The notes under the pieces are model-generated. The model was not told the origin of the DNA. It saw only the letters and a list, made by a program, of their open reading frames with translations, and did not search any database. From NCBI GenBank assembly GCA_963733395.1, contig CAVTCZ010000008.1, forward strand, positions 35,690 through 99,689: a stretch of DNA of 64,000 nt, read 5' to 3'. The position numbers were made by a program, and so were the translations under genes. The DNA comes from JADKAV01 sp963733395. Lineage in GTDB: Bacteria; Actinomycetota; Actinomycetes; S36-B12; UBA10799. Below are positions 44,471-52,824 of the stretch, one piece after another; position 1 is the first letter of the stretch; the number at the start of each line of letters is the position of its first letter.

Positions 44471-45259
44471 TCACTTCCCGTCGCGGATCACCGAGCGACC
44501 CTCGAAGGTCTTCATCCCCTCGAACGCCCCGGCCCAGCGGGAGATCCGGTCCGAGACCGCCGGCGGCAGCGGCCGCACCAGGAAGGCGGTGAGCACCGCC
44601 GGGCGGTTGAGCAGCAGCCGCTGCCGGTTGCGCTCGACCGCGTTGAGGATCGACGTCGCGGCGTACTCCGGCTTCAATTCCGGGAAGTACCACGGCGACT
44701 TCACACCCTCGAACATGCCGGTGTTGATGACCTGCGGCATGACCACCGTGGTGCGCACCCCCGGTGCGTCGTCGGCCAGTTCCGTGCGCAGGGACTCGGC
44801 GAAACCGTAGGCGGCGTGCTTGCTGGCCACGTAGTCCGTCATGCCGGGGACCGGGGTGGCACCCACCAGCGAGGCGATCGTGACGATGTGACCGCGGTTG
44901 CGCCGCACCATCGCCGGCAGGAAGGCCTTGGTGCACCAGAACAGCGCGAGCACGTTGACGTCCATCGTGCGCTCGATCGCCTCGTCGGGCAGCTCCAGCA
45001 GCCGGCGGCCGCTGACCACGCCGGCGTTGAGGATGAGCACGTCGATGTCGGGGGTGCGGGCGGCTTCGGCGTAGACGCCTTCCCGGTCGGTCACGTCGAT
45101 GACCGCGGTGTCGACGCCTTCCAGGGTGGCCAGTGCCGCCGGATCGCGGTCCCAGGCGATGACGTGCGCGCCGCGCCCGATCGCATCCATGGCCATGAGC
45201 CGGCCGATTCCGGAACCGGCCCCGGTGATGAGTACGCGTGCGCCGCGCAGATCTGTCAT
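44471..45259 (-). CDS. short-chain dehydrogenase/reductase
   Basis: 262 residues. LITGAGSGIGRLMAM (cofactor loop), ILNAGVVSG, serine in VTIASLVGATPVPG, and YVASKHAAYGF with Tyr-xxx-Lys. The C-terminus carries a basic helix ILNAVERNRQRLLLN and RISRWAGAF as in the long-chain acyl/retinol-type SDRs of actinobacteria. NAD(P)-dependent oxidoreductase. First of a three-gene run with the SGNH and fusion genes. Confidence 0.87.
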   Translation of the reverse strand: MTDLRGARVLITGAGSGIGRLMAMDAIGRGAHVIAWDRDPAALATLEGVDTAVIDVTDREGVYAEAARTPDIDVLILNAGVVSGRRLLELPDEAIERTMDVNVLALFWCTKAFLPAMVRRNRGHIVTIASLVGATPVPGMTDYVASKHAAYGFAESLRTELADDAPGVRTTVVMPQVINTGMFEGVKSPWYFPELKPEYAATSILNAVERNRQRLLLNRPAVLTAFLVRPLPPAVSDRISRWAGAFEGMKTFEGRSVIRDGK

Positions 45260-45327
45260 GGCCGCCAGCGTTGCACGTTGCGCGCGAACTTGGGGCCGAA
45301 AACGGCCACGGATGGCCGGAATCGGCG

Positions 45328-45728
45328 TCAAGTTTCCAGGAACCGCCATTGCGCGAACGTCGCCGCCTGTCCGCAGACCCGCCGTCGTCGTCCCAGCACC
45401 GGCCAGACGGTCGCGTCCAGGATCTGGAACCGGCGGCCGGAGGCGGCCACCCGCTCGCCGGAGTAGCCGCGCACAACATCGCCGGACGCCAAGGCGGCCG
45501 CGCGATCGGCCCGGGCCTCCGGCGGGGCGGTCAGCCGGGAGGCGGTGCCGACCAGGGGCCGCTCCCACAAGGCCACCGCTGCCCGGTTGGCGTAGACGAA
45601 CAACGGATCTGGCGAGGTGTCGTGGCACAAGCACGACGGCCGGCCAGTCCGTCGAGGTCGCCCGCCGGGCACAGGCGCCGGCCCAGGGCACGCTCGTAGG
45701 AGTCCGTGATCAACCGCGGCCAGTCCAC
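45328..45728 (-). CDS. MEKHLA domain protein (one frameshift)
   Basis: About 134 residues. MEKHLA/PAS-like pattern: LITDSYERALGRRLC, then, in another frame, CHDTSPDPLFVYANRAAVAL, WERPLVGTASRLTAPPEARA, and a conserved ASGRRFQILDATVWPV end. A base is missing near 45630-45640. GTG 45728 has TAGTCT seven bases upstream. The family may sense or bind small ligands; function unknown. Confidence 0.72.
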
Positions 45729-45748
45729 GACGGCGAGACTACGCGAGT

Positions 45749-46496
45749 TCAGACCGAGGTCTTCTCCACGATCTCGCAGTACCCGAAGTGGTCGCCGTAG
45801 TTCCACGCAGACCTCCCACGGCACGTACCAGGTCCGGGCCTTCCGGGTGCGCCCCGCCAGTGCCTTGCACTTCTTCTTGGCCAGCTTGATGGCCGAGCCC
45901 GGGAACTTGGCCTTGTACGGCTTCAGCCACACGACGTTGGTCATCGCCGCGGACTTCGCAGCCGAGCAGGCCTGCCACTTCCACGACTTGTAGCTGACGC
46001 ACTGGTGCGGAACCAGACCCGAGTACGCGATGGAACCGACCCGTGACGTGGCCCGCCCGGTCGGCGTGGTGTTGAAGCCCACACAGGACACCCACCGCTC
46101 ACCGTTGCGGCGCTGCGAGGAAGTCGGCATGAACGTGGCCAACTGGGCCGTCATCGGCAGCGCGTAGGAGGCCACCGGCAGCGGCGCGGACTCGTTGCCC
46201 CACACGTACGTGATGCCGACCGTGTGGCACTTGCGGAACGCCCACGCCCACAGGGCGCGCTCACTACCGCGGGCGATCTTGGCCGGGATCTGCACGCTTC
46301 CCATGGCTTCCGCGGTGTGGCTGGTGTTGCAGTCGACCGGTGAGACCGGGGCGAGCGTGGCACGGTCCCACTGCTTGTCGGAGAACGGCCAGCAGGTGCC
46401 GGGCGCGGGGGCATCGGCAGCAACGGGCGTCAGGGGCAGCAGCCCGAGCGCCAGGAACCCCGCGGCCACCGGGATGGAAACTCGACGGCCCAACAT
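45749..46496 (-). CDS. exported cysteine-rich protein, septum-formation-domain-like (one frameshift)
   Basis: About 248 residues. Signal peptide MLGRRVSIPVAAGFLALGLL ending near VAADA; mature part with paired cysteines (APGTCWPF, SPVDCNTSHTAEAMGSVQIP, FRKCHTVG, WVSCVGFN, VPHQCVSY, WQACSAA) reminiscent of the actinobacterial Septum_form domain, where the C...DC.xxHxxE pattern recurs. One extra base near 45803; corrected ending NYGDHFGYCEIVEKTSV. ATG 46496 follows AGGGAGG. Confidence 0.68.
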
Positions 46497-46585
46497 GACG
46501 ACTCCTCCCTGAGGGGCCGTCGTCGACCCTGGTGGCCGAGCGCGCGACCTCCGATGTGTCAACGGTACGCCGCGGGGCGACAGGG

Positions 46586-47117
46586 TTACTTCTTCAACGG
46601 CCGCAAGCCGCTCCCGCAGGTCGTTGACCTGCGCCACGATCCACCCGATCAGCTGCCCGGTGTTGACCGCCGACCCGGAGACGTAGTCGTCGAGGTTGAC
46701 CAAGTGGTAGGTGCGGGCGTTGATGGTGTTGAGCTGGTGGTTGATCCGCACCTCACCGGCGACCGGCATCTTGAACAGGTTGGCGAAGTCGGTGCGCCAC
46801 ATGGTGGCCAGGTCGTCGGGGTCGGTGACCTTGTTGCGCATCTCGGCGGTGAAGCCGATCACGGTGCGGCTGCCCAGGGACGCGCTGACGGCGCCGGACC
46901 CGGACTTGCGGTCGACCATGATGTACACCGCCGAGAGCACATCGTCGCCCGGGACCTTGAAGCCCAGCGTCTGCTTGTCGGAGTCGGCCACGATCCGGTA
47001 GGGCCGCCACCCGTGGTGGGACAGCCCGGCCAGGATCTCGCCGCAGACGATCTCGTCCTTGGATTCGCGCAACTCGGACTTGTGCGCGTAGTTGGTCATC
47101 GCATTGAACAGACCCAT
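46586..47117 (-). CDS. hypothetical protein, YbjN/T3SS-chaperone-like (one frameshift)
   Basis: About 176 residues. MGLFNAMTNYAHKSELRESK, then a compact alpha/beta domain (WRPYRIVADSDKQTLGFKVP, VYIMVDRKSGSGAVSASLGS), and an ending corrected to DLRERLRPLKK after removing one extra T near 46606. Translationally coupled (TGATG) to the GYF_2 protein upstream. No firm family; the small sensory-like fold is my inference. Confidence 0.5.
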
Positions 47118-47931
47118 CAGGACACCTCCCCGAAGCGGGCTTGGATGAAGGTCTTCATCGTGTAGACGACGCTGGCGACATGTCGTGCGCAGCAGTTCGT
47201 GGTCGACGTCGAGGTGGGAGTCGACGTACCGCTCGATCTCCATCAGCAGGTCGATCTGTGCGTACACGTAGCCCGACGAGAGGTCCGCATCGAACGTGAC
47301 CGTGCCGGGCTCCGGGGAGGCGATGAAACCGCTCTGCACCTCCTGCTTGACCGCTTGGCCGACCTTGCCGAACTCCGGCACCCGCTGGCCGTAGCCGATG
47401 ACTGCGGAGGCGCGGTGCCCGATCATCTTGGCCACCGCCGGGTCCGGGGTCAGGTGCTGCAGGCTCAGGTTCACCCGGGAGTGGTCCGCCGGCTCCTCGA
47501 AGCGCAACCGGTGGGTGCCCGCGGCCCCGGCCCACGCATTGGCGGTCTCGAGGTCGATGAGCACGAACCCGCAGTCGACCAGCGCCGTGATCACCCCGCC
47601 GAGCATCGCCTCGTCGATCGACGTCGCGAATTCGGTCTCCTTGTACATCTCCCAGCTGCGGCCGACCAGGTCGATGAACTCGTCGTCGAGTTGCTGGTCG
47701 GTCAAGCCGCTCATGAGTGCCGCCGACGCGCTGGCCGGCGGTGGCGGCTGCCCGAGGTCGAGGCCCAACTGGTTCAGCGGGGTCCAGCCCGGAGCCCCTT
47801 CCCACCACACGTTGGTCGTGGGCGGCAACTGCCCGGTCTTCACCTGTTGGACAACGGCCTCGAGGGGTTGCGGGCCCTGTTGCTGGCCGCCCGCATCCAC
47901 CCAGTGCACGGCCTGTGTCATCTCGACCATG
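47117..47931 (-). CDS. GYF_2 domain protein (one frameshift)
   Basis: About 271 residues. Residues 1-55 form a GYF_2-type domain (AVHWVDAGGQQQGPQPLEAV, TNVWWEGAPGWTPLNQL) as found on many exported or membrane-associated bacterial proteins, then a Pro/Ala linker and a domain similar in style to the downstream protein (WEMYKETEFATSIDEAMLGG). A base is missing near 47180; corrected ending HVASVVYTMKTFIQARFGEV. ATG with TACCCT seven bases upstream. Confidence 0.6.
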
Positions 47932-47991
47932 GGGTGCAGGGTACTGCGCGGCGATCGGGATTGGCTAGGGGCGCGAGGTGCGGCCGGGTGA

Positions 47992-48084
47992 GTGTCTGGA
48001 TTGCCTTGATGATCAAGGGCTCTCCGCTCAGGCCCCGCCACGATGACCGCCGCGCCACCTTGATCAATTAGACGATCCAGACAC
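47992..48084. repeat. nested inverted repeats between the GYF_2 and phosphoesterase genes
   Basis: GTGTCTGGAT (47992-48001) is inverted as ATCCAGACAC at 48075-48084; inside lie CCTTGATGATCAAGG (48004-48018) and another CCTTGATCAAT at about 48058. The right arm is within the end of the phosphoesterase gene, so a terminator function for that gene is plausible. Confidence 0.55.
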
Positions 48085-49653
48085 CGCAGGCGCCGTCCAC
48101 ACCGATTCCAGGCTGCTCACCGCCCGGTCGCGGGCACCCAGTGGCGCCAACCCGTAGCGGACCTGCAGCGTCTTGGCCACCGAGGTCGAATCGTGGGAGA
48201 CGCTGTCGACCGCGAAGTCCTGCGCGAGCCCGGGCGCCACCACCAACGCCGGCGTGCGGGTGCCTGGGCCCCACCGGTCGCTGGGACCGGCGGTGGCCGG
48301 CGGTGGGGCGACGTGATCCCACGCTCCCCCGTTCTCGTCGTACACCACGATGACCATGGTGTCCTTCGCACACGCCCCACCAACCACGGACTTCAGCAGC
48401 TGCACCGTCGCGCGCGAACCGGCGTTCGGGCCCCCGCCGCCCGGGTGCTCGTTGTCGGCATTCGTGAATTTCACGAAGCTCACGTCCCGCAACCGACACC
48501 TGTCCGCTGAGCGTTTGGTCAACGTGCGGAAACCGGCGTAGTCCTTCAGATGTGCCGCGCGGTTGGCCCTGCCCTTGGCAGTCTTGGGGCTGAACGCTTT
48601 GAAGTAGTTGAACGCATGGTGGTGGAAGGAGAAGCGGTCCGAGGGGCAGTAAGGGAACTTCGCGCCGGACAGTGTGTCCGGGTCGGTGCACTTGCGCTTA
48701 CCGTTGGTCCAGCCCGGCGCACCGCGCAGACCGGCCGCGTTGGACCAGCCCTGCGCGTACCAGGCCCAGGAGACGCCGGCCTTGGTCAGCCGGCTGCCGA
48801 TCGTCGGCCCGGTCAACGGCGGCACCCGGGTGCGGGCACCGGGAAGGTGGGGCTGGTACTGCGGCTGCGCGGTGTTGACCACGTAGTCCCCGCAGGGCAC
48901 CGCCGTGCCGTCGCAGGCGGCCGTGAGGATCCCGTCGCGCAAGGCCCGCTTCGACGGTGAGGTGTAGAGCGGGTAACGCGGGTACGTCCCGGGCATGCCC
49001 GCGGCGTCGACGACCGCGTGCAGGGACTCCGGGGCTCCCGGCCAGCGTGGCGTGCGCGCCGCCACGATCCACTGGTGGTTGAGGAAGGAGCCGCCGAATG
49101 CCGCGTGGAAGAACCGGTCGGCGATCACGTACCGCGGCGCAGCCGCCGAGTGCAGGTACCGGTACAGCGGCAGCGCGCGGGTGTCCCACATGCCCATTGC
49201 GAGCCCGGCACTGGCGTCGTTGCCGACGACGAACCGGTCCATCGCCCCGCCGTTGATCTGATAGCGCTCCTGGTAGAAGCCGTGGCGGATGTCCCCTTCG
49301 GACTTCGGCAACGAGTAGTCGTTCAAACGAAACGTGCCGGCCCCGAAATGGCTGGCGTACCGCTCGCCCCCCGCATCGACCCCGGTGCACACCTGCGTCA
49401 ACGGCGGCACCTGTAGCGCGGTGGCGGTCTGCAGCAAACAGTCGAGCCGGCGGCCGGACTGATCTCTCTGCGTGGCCGGCGCGCCGAGGCCGTCGACACC
49501 CTCCCACCCGCCGTAGAGCTTGTCGAAGCTGTTGTTCTCCTGCATCAGGATCACGAAGTGCTCGACCCGGTCCAGCGGATCCGCCTGCGCCGGGGCCGCG
49601 GCAGCCACGAAGGCCAGCAGCGCAGCACCCACCCCGATCGAACGGACTCCCAT
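48064..49653 (-). CDS. exported phosphoesterase (phospholipase C/acid phosphatase family)
   Basis: 529 residues from ATG 49653. Signal peptide (IGVGAALLAFVAAAAPAQAD), then the PF04185 phosphoesterase pattern: HFVILMQENNSFDKLYG, PRYVIADRFFHAAFGGSFLN, FVKFTNADNEHP, VIVVYDENGGAWDHVAPP and VSHDSTSVAKTLQVRYGL. Expected to hydrolyse phosphate mono- or diesters outside the cell. TACGGT six bases before the start. Confidence 0.9.
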   Translation of the reverse strand: MGVRSIGVGAALLAFVAAAAPAQADPLDRVEHFVILMQENNSFDKLYGGWEGVDGLGAPATQRDQSGRRLDCLLQTATALQVPPLTQVCTGVDAGGERYASHFGAGTFRLNDYSLPKSEGDIRHGFYQERYQINGGAMDRFVVGNDASAGLAMGMWDTRALPLYRYLHSAAAPRYVIADRFFHAAFGGSFLNHQWIVAARTPRWPGAPESLHAVVDAAGMPGTYPRYPLYTSPSKRALRDGILTAACDGTAVPCGDYVVNTAQPQYQPHLPGARTRVPPLTGPTIGSRLTKAGVSWAWYAQGWSNAAGLRGAPGWTNGKRKCTDPDTLSGAKFPYCPSDRFSFHHHAFNYFKAFSPKTAKGRANRAAHLKDYAGFRTLTKRSADRCRLRDVSFVKFTNADNEHPGGGGPNAGSRATVQLLKSVVGGACAKDTMVIVVYDENGGAWDHVAPPPATAGPSDRWGPGTRTPALVVAPGLAQDFAVDSVSHDSTSVAKTLQVRYGLAPLGARDRAVSSLESVWTAPAVSGSSN

Positions 49654-49669
49654 CCCCAAACCGTACGCC

Positions 49670-49872
49670 TCAGGTCACACCGAGCAGGGCCGCGGCTGCC
49701 CCGGCAGCGGCGGACACCGCCAGCACCCGCAGCGTCGTTCGCTGATCCAACGGCGCTCGTCGACGACCTCCCGGTGCATCACCGCGATCTGCCCGGCCGG
49801 GCCGCCGAAACTGTTCACGCCCACGTAGGCCCAGACCCTGGTCGCCTCGCGCAGCGGGACGGGGTCGGCCAT
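49670..49872 (-). pseudogene. chromate transporter (ChrA) remnant with internal deletion
   Basis: The first 46 codons read MADPVPLREATRVWAYVGVN, SFGGPAGQIAVMHREVVDER, RWISE, which is the N-terminus of ChrA-family transporters (SFGGPAGQIxxMHxE). The family then continues for about 350-400 residues, but here the frame goes, after a one-base change, straight to a hydrophobic LRVLAVSAAAGAAAALLGVT and stop, resembling the last helix. Only about 67 codons remain. Non-functional for transport. Confidence 0.7.
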
Positions 49873-49899
49873 GCGGCAACTGTGTCAGAGCCCGCCGGG

Positions 49900-50481
49900 T
49901 CAGGGAGTCGGCGTCTCCGACGGCGTGGCGGTGGCGGTCTCGGTGGCCGTGGCGGTGGCGGTCTGTGTGGCGGTGGCGGTCGCGGTGACCGTCTGCGTCG
50001 GCCGCGGGCCGGGGGTCTGCGTGACGGTTTCGGTGGTGGTGGGTTTGGGCGACTTCGACGGCTCCGGTTCGGAGCCGCCGCTGTTGTTGAGGAACCAGAC
50101 GGCCGCGGCCACGATGAGCAGCAGGGCCAGGATGCCGGCGATGATCCAGCCGACCGGGGAACTCTTCTTCGCCGGCGGCGCCACCGCCGCCCACTCCATG
50201 TAGACCACCGACCCGCGAGGCACCCAGGCACCTGCCATCGGGCTCTGCGCGATCACCTGGGTGGCCGGCTGGCCGGGCACCGGGGCCTGCCCGGCGAACG
50301 ACGCCGGCGTCTGCCCCCACTGGGTGGCCACGCCCGGCAGCGGCTGCCCGGCGACCTGCTGGGCCTGGAACATGGGCGCCAGCCCGCTCTGCCCGACGAG
50401 GTTGAACGCCACCTCGGGGCTCAAACCGACCGTCTGCGGCACTTGCACGCTGTCGACGGGGTTCTGGGGCATGGTGGTCAT
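49900..50481 (-). CDS. PASTA-like membrane protein with Thr-repeat tail
   Basis: 193 residues from ATG 50481, preceded by GGGAGG. Residues 10-105 look like one or two PASTA repeats (VPQTVGLSPEVAFNLVGQSG and VIAQSPMAGAWVPRGSVVYM), then one membrane segment (VGWIIAGILALLLIVAAAVW), then a low-complexity Thr/Ala/Pro tail (TVTATATATQTATATATE). PASTA domains bind peptidoglycan or lipid II in Ser/Thr kinases and PBPs; here no kinase is attached, and the PASTA part precedes the membrane segment. Confidence 0.65.
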   Translation of the reverse strand: MTTMPQNPVDSVQVPQTVGLSPEVAFNLVGQSGLAPMFQAQQVAGQPLPGVATQWGQTPASFAGQAPVPGQPATQVIAQSPMAGAWVPRGSVVYMEWAAVAPPAKKSSPVGWIIAGILALLLIVAAAVWFLNNSGGSEPEPSKSPKPTTTETVTQTPGPRPTQTVTATATATQTATATATETATATPSETPTP

Positions 50482-50536
50482 GGTCGCCTCCCAACGGTAC
50501 CTGCGAGAACGGTAGCGGTTCGGTGCCCGGAGGCTG

Positions 50537-50790
50537 CGGATATGCGTGGCTTCGGGTTTCAGCGGGGAGTCAGGTGGCGCAGGGCGAGCTCGGCGGCCGA
50601 TCACCGCGAGTGTTGCGCGGTTGCGGTCCGCGGACCGCGACTGTTGCACGGTTGTCGGTTCTGCACCCCCAAAACCAGCAACCGCGCAACAGTCGTGGGA
50701 CGGCACCAGCAACCGCGCAACACTCGTCGCCGGCGAAACCTGGTTCTCCCCGACTCCCCACTGAAATCCGAAGGTCCGGATATGCGTGGC
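50537..50790. repeat. inverted repeat array, copy 3, with MITE-like ends
   Basis: Forward units at 50604-50626 and 50635-50657 (CCGCGAGTGTTGCGCGGTTG and CCGCGACTGTTGCACGGTTG), inverted units at 50675-50697 and 50706-50728, both pairs at 31-base spacing, with CCCCCAAAA in the centre. Outside them a 22-base inverted repeat starts CTTCGGGTTTCAGCGGGGAG (50550-50571; inverse at 50752-50773, 20 of 22 match), and outside that CGGATATGCGTGGC occurs as a direct repeat at 50537-50550 and 50777-50790. The gap 50482-50875 holds no gene. Confidence 0.85.
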
Positions 50791-50875
50791 CGTAGCGGCC
50801 CCAGATGGTGGCGCTCCCGACCGCAGCGGGGCGGGGATCCCGCCAAGAGCACGGTGTGCCCTACCGTGAGTGCCC

Positions 50876-51532
50876 GTGAGCGACATCCCGGGCAGCGGTG
50901 ACTGCGAGGCCCGCGTGGACGTGTGGGGGCAGCCGGTGCTGCTCACCACATCCGCGGCGTACATCGTCGCGGCGCTGTTCGTCCTGTGGTGGGCACACCG
51001 GCACCGGAACCCGGTGCCCGCGGTACAGGTGTGGGCCTATGCCGGGGGCCTGGTCCTGGCGGGCCTGGGAAGCATGGACTACCACGGTCCCGCGGTCGGT
51101 CCGGAGCCGCTGCTGCACGACGGCGGCCTGGCGATCGCGCTGGTCGCCGCGCTGTCCATCGACCTCACGGTCCTCGACGTGCGCCGCCCGCAACGCACCT
51201 GGGGCCTGGTGGGACTGACGGTCGCCGCCCTGGTCGGGATCGCGCTGGTGCCCACGATCAGCCCGTTGCTGGCCGCAGTCGCGGCAGTCGGCCTGGTGGC
51301 CTGCGAGGCGCTCGTCTACCGTCGGGGCCTGCGGCAGCCCACCCGGGCGCTCTACGCAGCAGTGGCCGCGCTGGCCCTCGGTGCCGCGGTGTTCGCCCTG
51401 AGCCGCACCGGTGGACCACTGTGCGACCCCGGATCGTGGTTCCAGGGCCACGGCGTGTGGCATGTGCTCACCGCCATCGCCCTGGGCTTGTGGGCAGTGA
51501 CAGCGATGCCGCACCGAAAGGACACCGCGTGA
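50876..51532 (+). CDS. CREST-superfamily (ceramidase-like) membrane hydrolase
   Basis: 218 residues, six to seven membrane segments. Superfamily metal ligands and acid/serine residues are recognisable in LGSMDYHGPAVG, LLHDGGLA and the C-terminal GHGVWHVLTAIALGL (Ser, Asp-x-x-His, and HxxxH), as in alkaline ceramidase, PAQR receptors and Per1. Predicted to hydrolyse a lipid amide or ester in the membrane. GTG at 50870 is a slightly longer alternative start. The stop overlaps the acyltransferase gene (GTGA). Confidence 0.72.
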   Translation: MSDIPGSGDCEARVDVWGQPVLLTTSAAYIVAALFVLWWAHRHRNPVPAVQVWAYAGGLVLAGLGSMDYHGPAVGPEPLLHDGGLAIALVAALSIDLTVLDVRRPQRTWGLVGLTVAALVGIALVPTISPLLAAVAAVGLVACEALVYRRGLRQPTRALYAAVAALALGAAVFALSRTGGPLCDPGSWFQGHGVWHVLTAIALGLWAVTAMPHRKDTA

Positions 51533-52824
51533 ACCGGATCATCACCACACTCGTGGACGCTGCCACGCAGACCGCCTTCCGCTCCGTGGAGGTACGCCGG
51601 GTGGCTGCCGAACCCGACGGGCCGGTCCTGGTCGTGGCCAATCACGGCGGTGGGCTCGGGGACATCCTGACCGTCATCGCCGGCTGCACCCGCTTCCCCC
51701 GGTTCCTCGCCCGCGACATCATCTGGCGGTTCCCGATCGCCCGCCAGATCATGGACAGCGTCGGGGCCATCCCCGTCTCCCGCCGGCAGGACCACGGCAC
51801 ACAGGCCGACAACACCGGGATGTTCGATGCCGCGTTCGTCGGCCTGGAGGAAGGCGATCTGCTGGCGATCTACCCCGAGGGCGAGAGCGTCCCGGAGCCG
51901 CGTCTGGCACCATTGCGCACCGGCGCCGCCCGCATCCTGCTGGGGGCCTGGGCCCGCGGCGTGGACGTGAGCATCCAACCCATGGGGCTGCACTACTTCG
52001 ACATCTCGGTGTTGCGCGGGCGCTGCCTGGTCCAGATCGGGCCGCCCGTGCGGATCAGCGAGTTGGTCCCGGACCTGCCGTCGGATGCGCCGCTGACCGC
52101 GAGCAACCACGCGGCGGTCCAGGCACTCACCGCCGTCATCGAGAAGCGGCTCGGCTCGGTGGTGGCCGAATACGCCGACTGGGACCAGCGCCGGGAGTTC
52201 GAGTCGGCTGCGGCGATCTACCTGGCTTCCCGGCCGGACACCGCGGCCGTGACCTACAGCGACATCGCGACGACCGCCGAGGCCCTGGGCCGGGCCACCC
52301 CCGATGCGCAACGCGAGGTCCGGACCCAACTGCGCGCCTACCTGGCACAGGCTGAGTTGCTGGGCGTCAAGAACTCGGAGATCCCGGACGTGGCGATGGC
52401 CGGGGTCCGGGTGGCCAGACGGGCGACCGGCGTGATGGCAGTGGCACCGTTGGCCGGCTACGGGCTGCTCGTCAACGGCGTGCCGATGGCAGGCTTGCGC
52501 ATGATCTCGATGACGGGGGTCGCACCGGCGACCGCCGCCAGCCTCAAGCCGGCCTTCGCGCTGCTCGCCTTCCCGGCCGCCTGGGCGTTCCTGGGGTGGC
52601 GGGGGTACCGCCGCGCCGGCGTCAAGGGCGCGGTGGCGATGGCCGCGACCGGTCCGGTCAGCCTGGGCGCCACCGTGCGGGTCGCGGAGCGCGGCCAACT
52701 GTTGTTCCTCATGGCGCGGGCGTACCGCCGGGCGAAGGGCCCGGCGCCGCTGCAACTCCAGCACGCGCGCGACAGCCTGGTGGCGGCAGTGCTGGCCGCC
52801 ACGGAACCTACGGCAGGCCGCTGA
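51529..52824 (+). CDS. PlsC-like acyltransferase with C-terminal membrane extension
   Basis: 431 residues. Acyltransferase core: VLVVANHGGGLGDILTVIAG (block I; the spacing is H-x5-D where H-x4-D is usual), block II RFLARDIIWRFPI, block III AIYPEGESVPEPRLAPLRTG (PEG), block IV VSIQPMG. A C-terminal half of about 200 residues has paired hydrophobic segments (LAGYGLLVNGVPMAGLRMI, FALLAFPAAWAFLGWRG) like GPAT/DHAPAT-type larger acyltransferases. GTG start coupled to the CREST hydrolase. Likely phospholipid or other lipid remodelling. Confidence 0.8.
   Translation: MNRIITTLVDAATQTAFRSVEVRRVAAEPDGPVLVVANHGGGLGDILTVIAGCTRFPRFLARDIIWRFPIARQIMDSVGAIPVSRRQDHGTQADNTGMFDAAFVGLEEGDLLAIYPEGESVPEPRLAPLRTGAARILLGAWARGVDVSIQPMGLHYFDISVLRGRCLVQIGPPVRISELVPDLPSDAPLTASNHAAVQALTAVIEKRLGSVVAEYADWDQRREFESAAAIYLASRPDTAAVTYSDIATTAEALGRATPDAQREVRTQLRAYLAQAELLGVKNSEIPDVAMAGVRVARRATGVMAVAPLAGYGLLVNGVPMAGLRMISMTGVAPATAASLKPAFALLAFPAAWAFLGWRGYRRAGVKGAVAMAATGPVSLGATVRVAERGQLLFLMARAYRRAKGPAPLQLQHARDSLVAAVLAATEPTAGR

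Noticed and set aside
45531..48041. Single 836-residue protein spanning GYF_2, YbjN-like and exported domains
   Set aside because: It joins three genes only because one-base errors remove their stops; internal ribosome sites, a signal peptide at 46496 and corrected stops at 47117 and 46586 separate them.
50482..50964. N-terminal extension of the PASTA-like protein through the repeat array
   Set aside because: The frame stays open only because the repeats contain no stops; a strong ribosome site and ATG at 50481 mark the real start, and the array is shared with non-coding gaps elsewhere.
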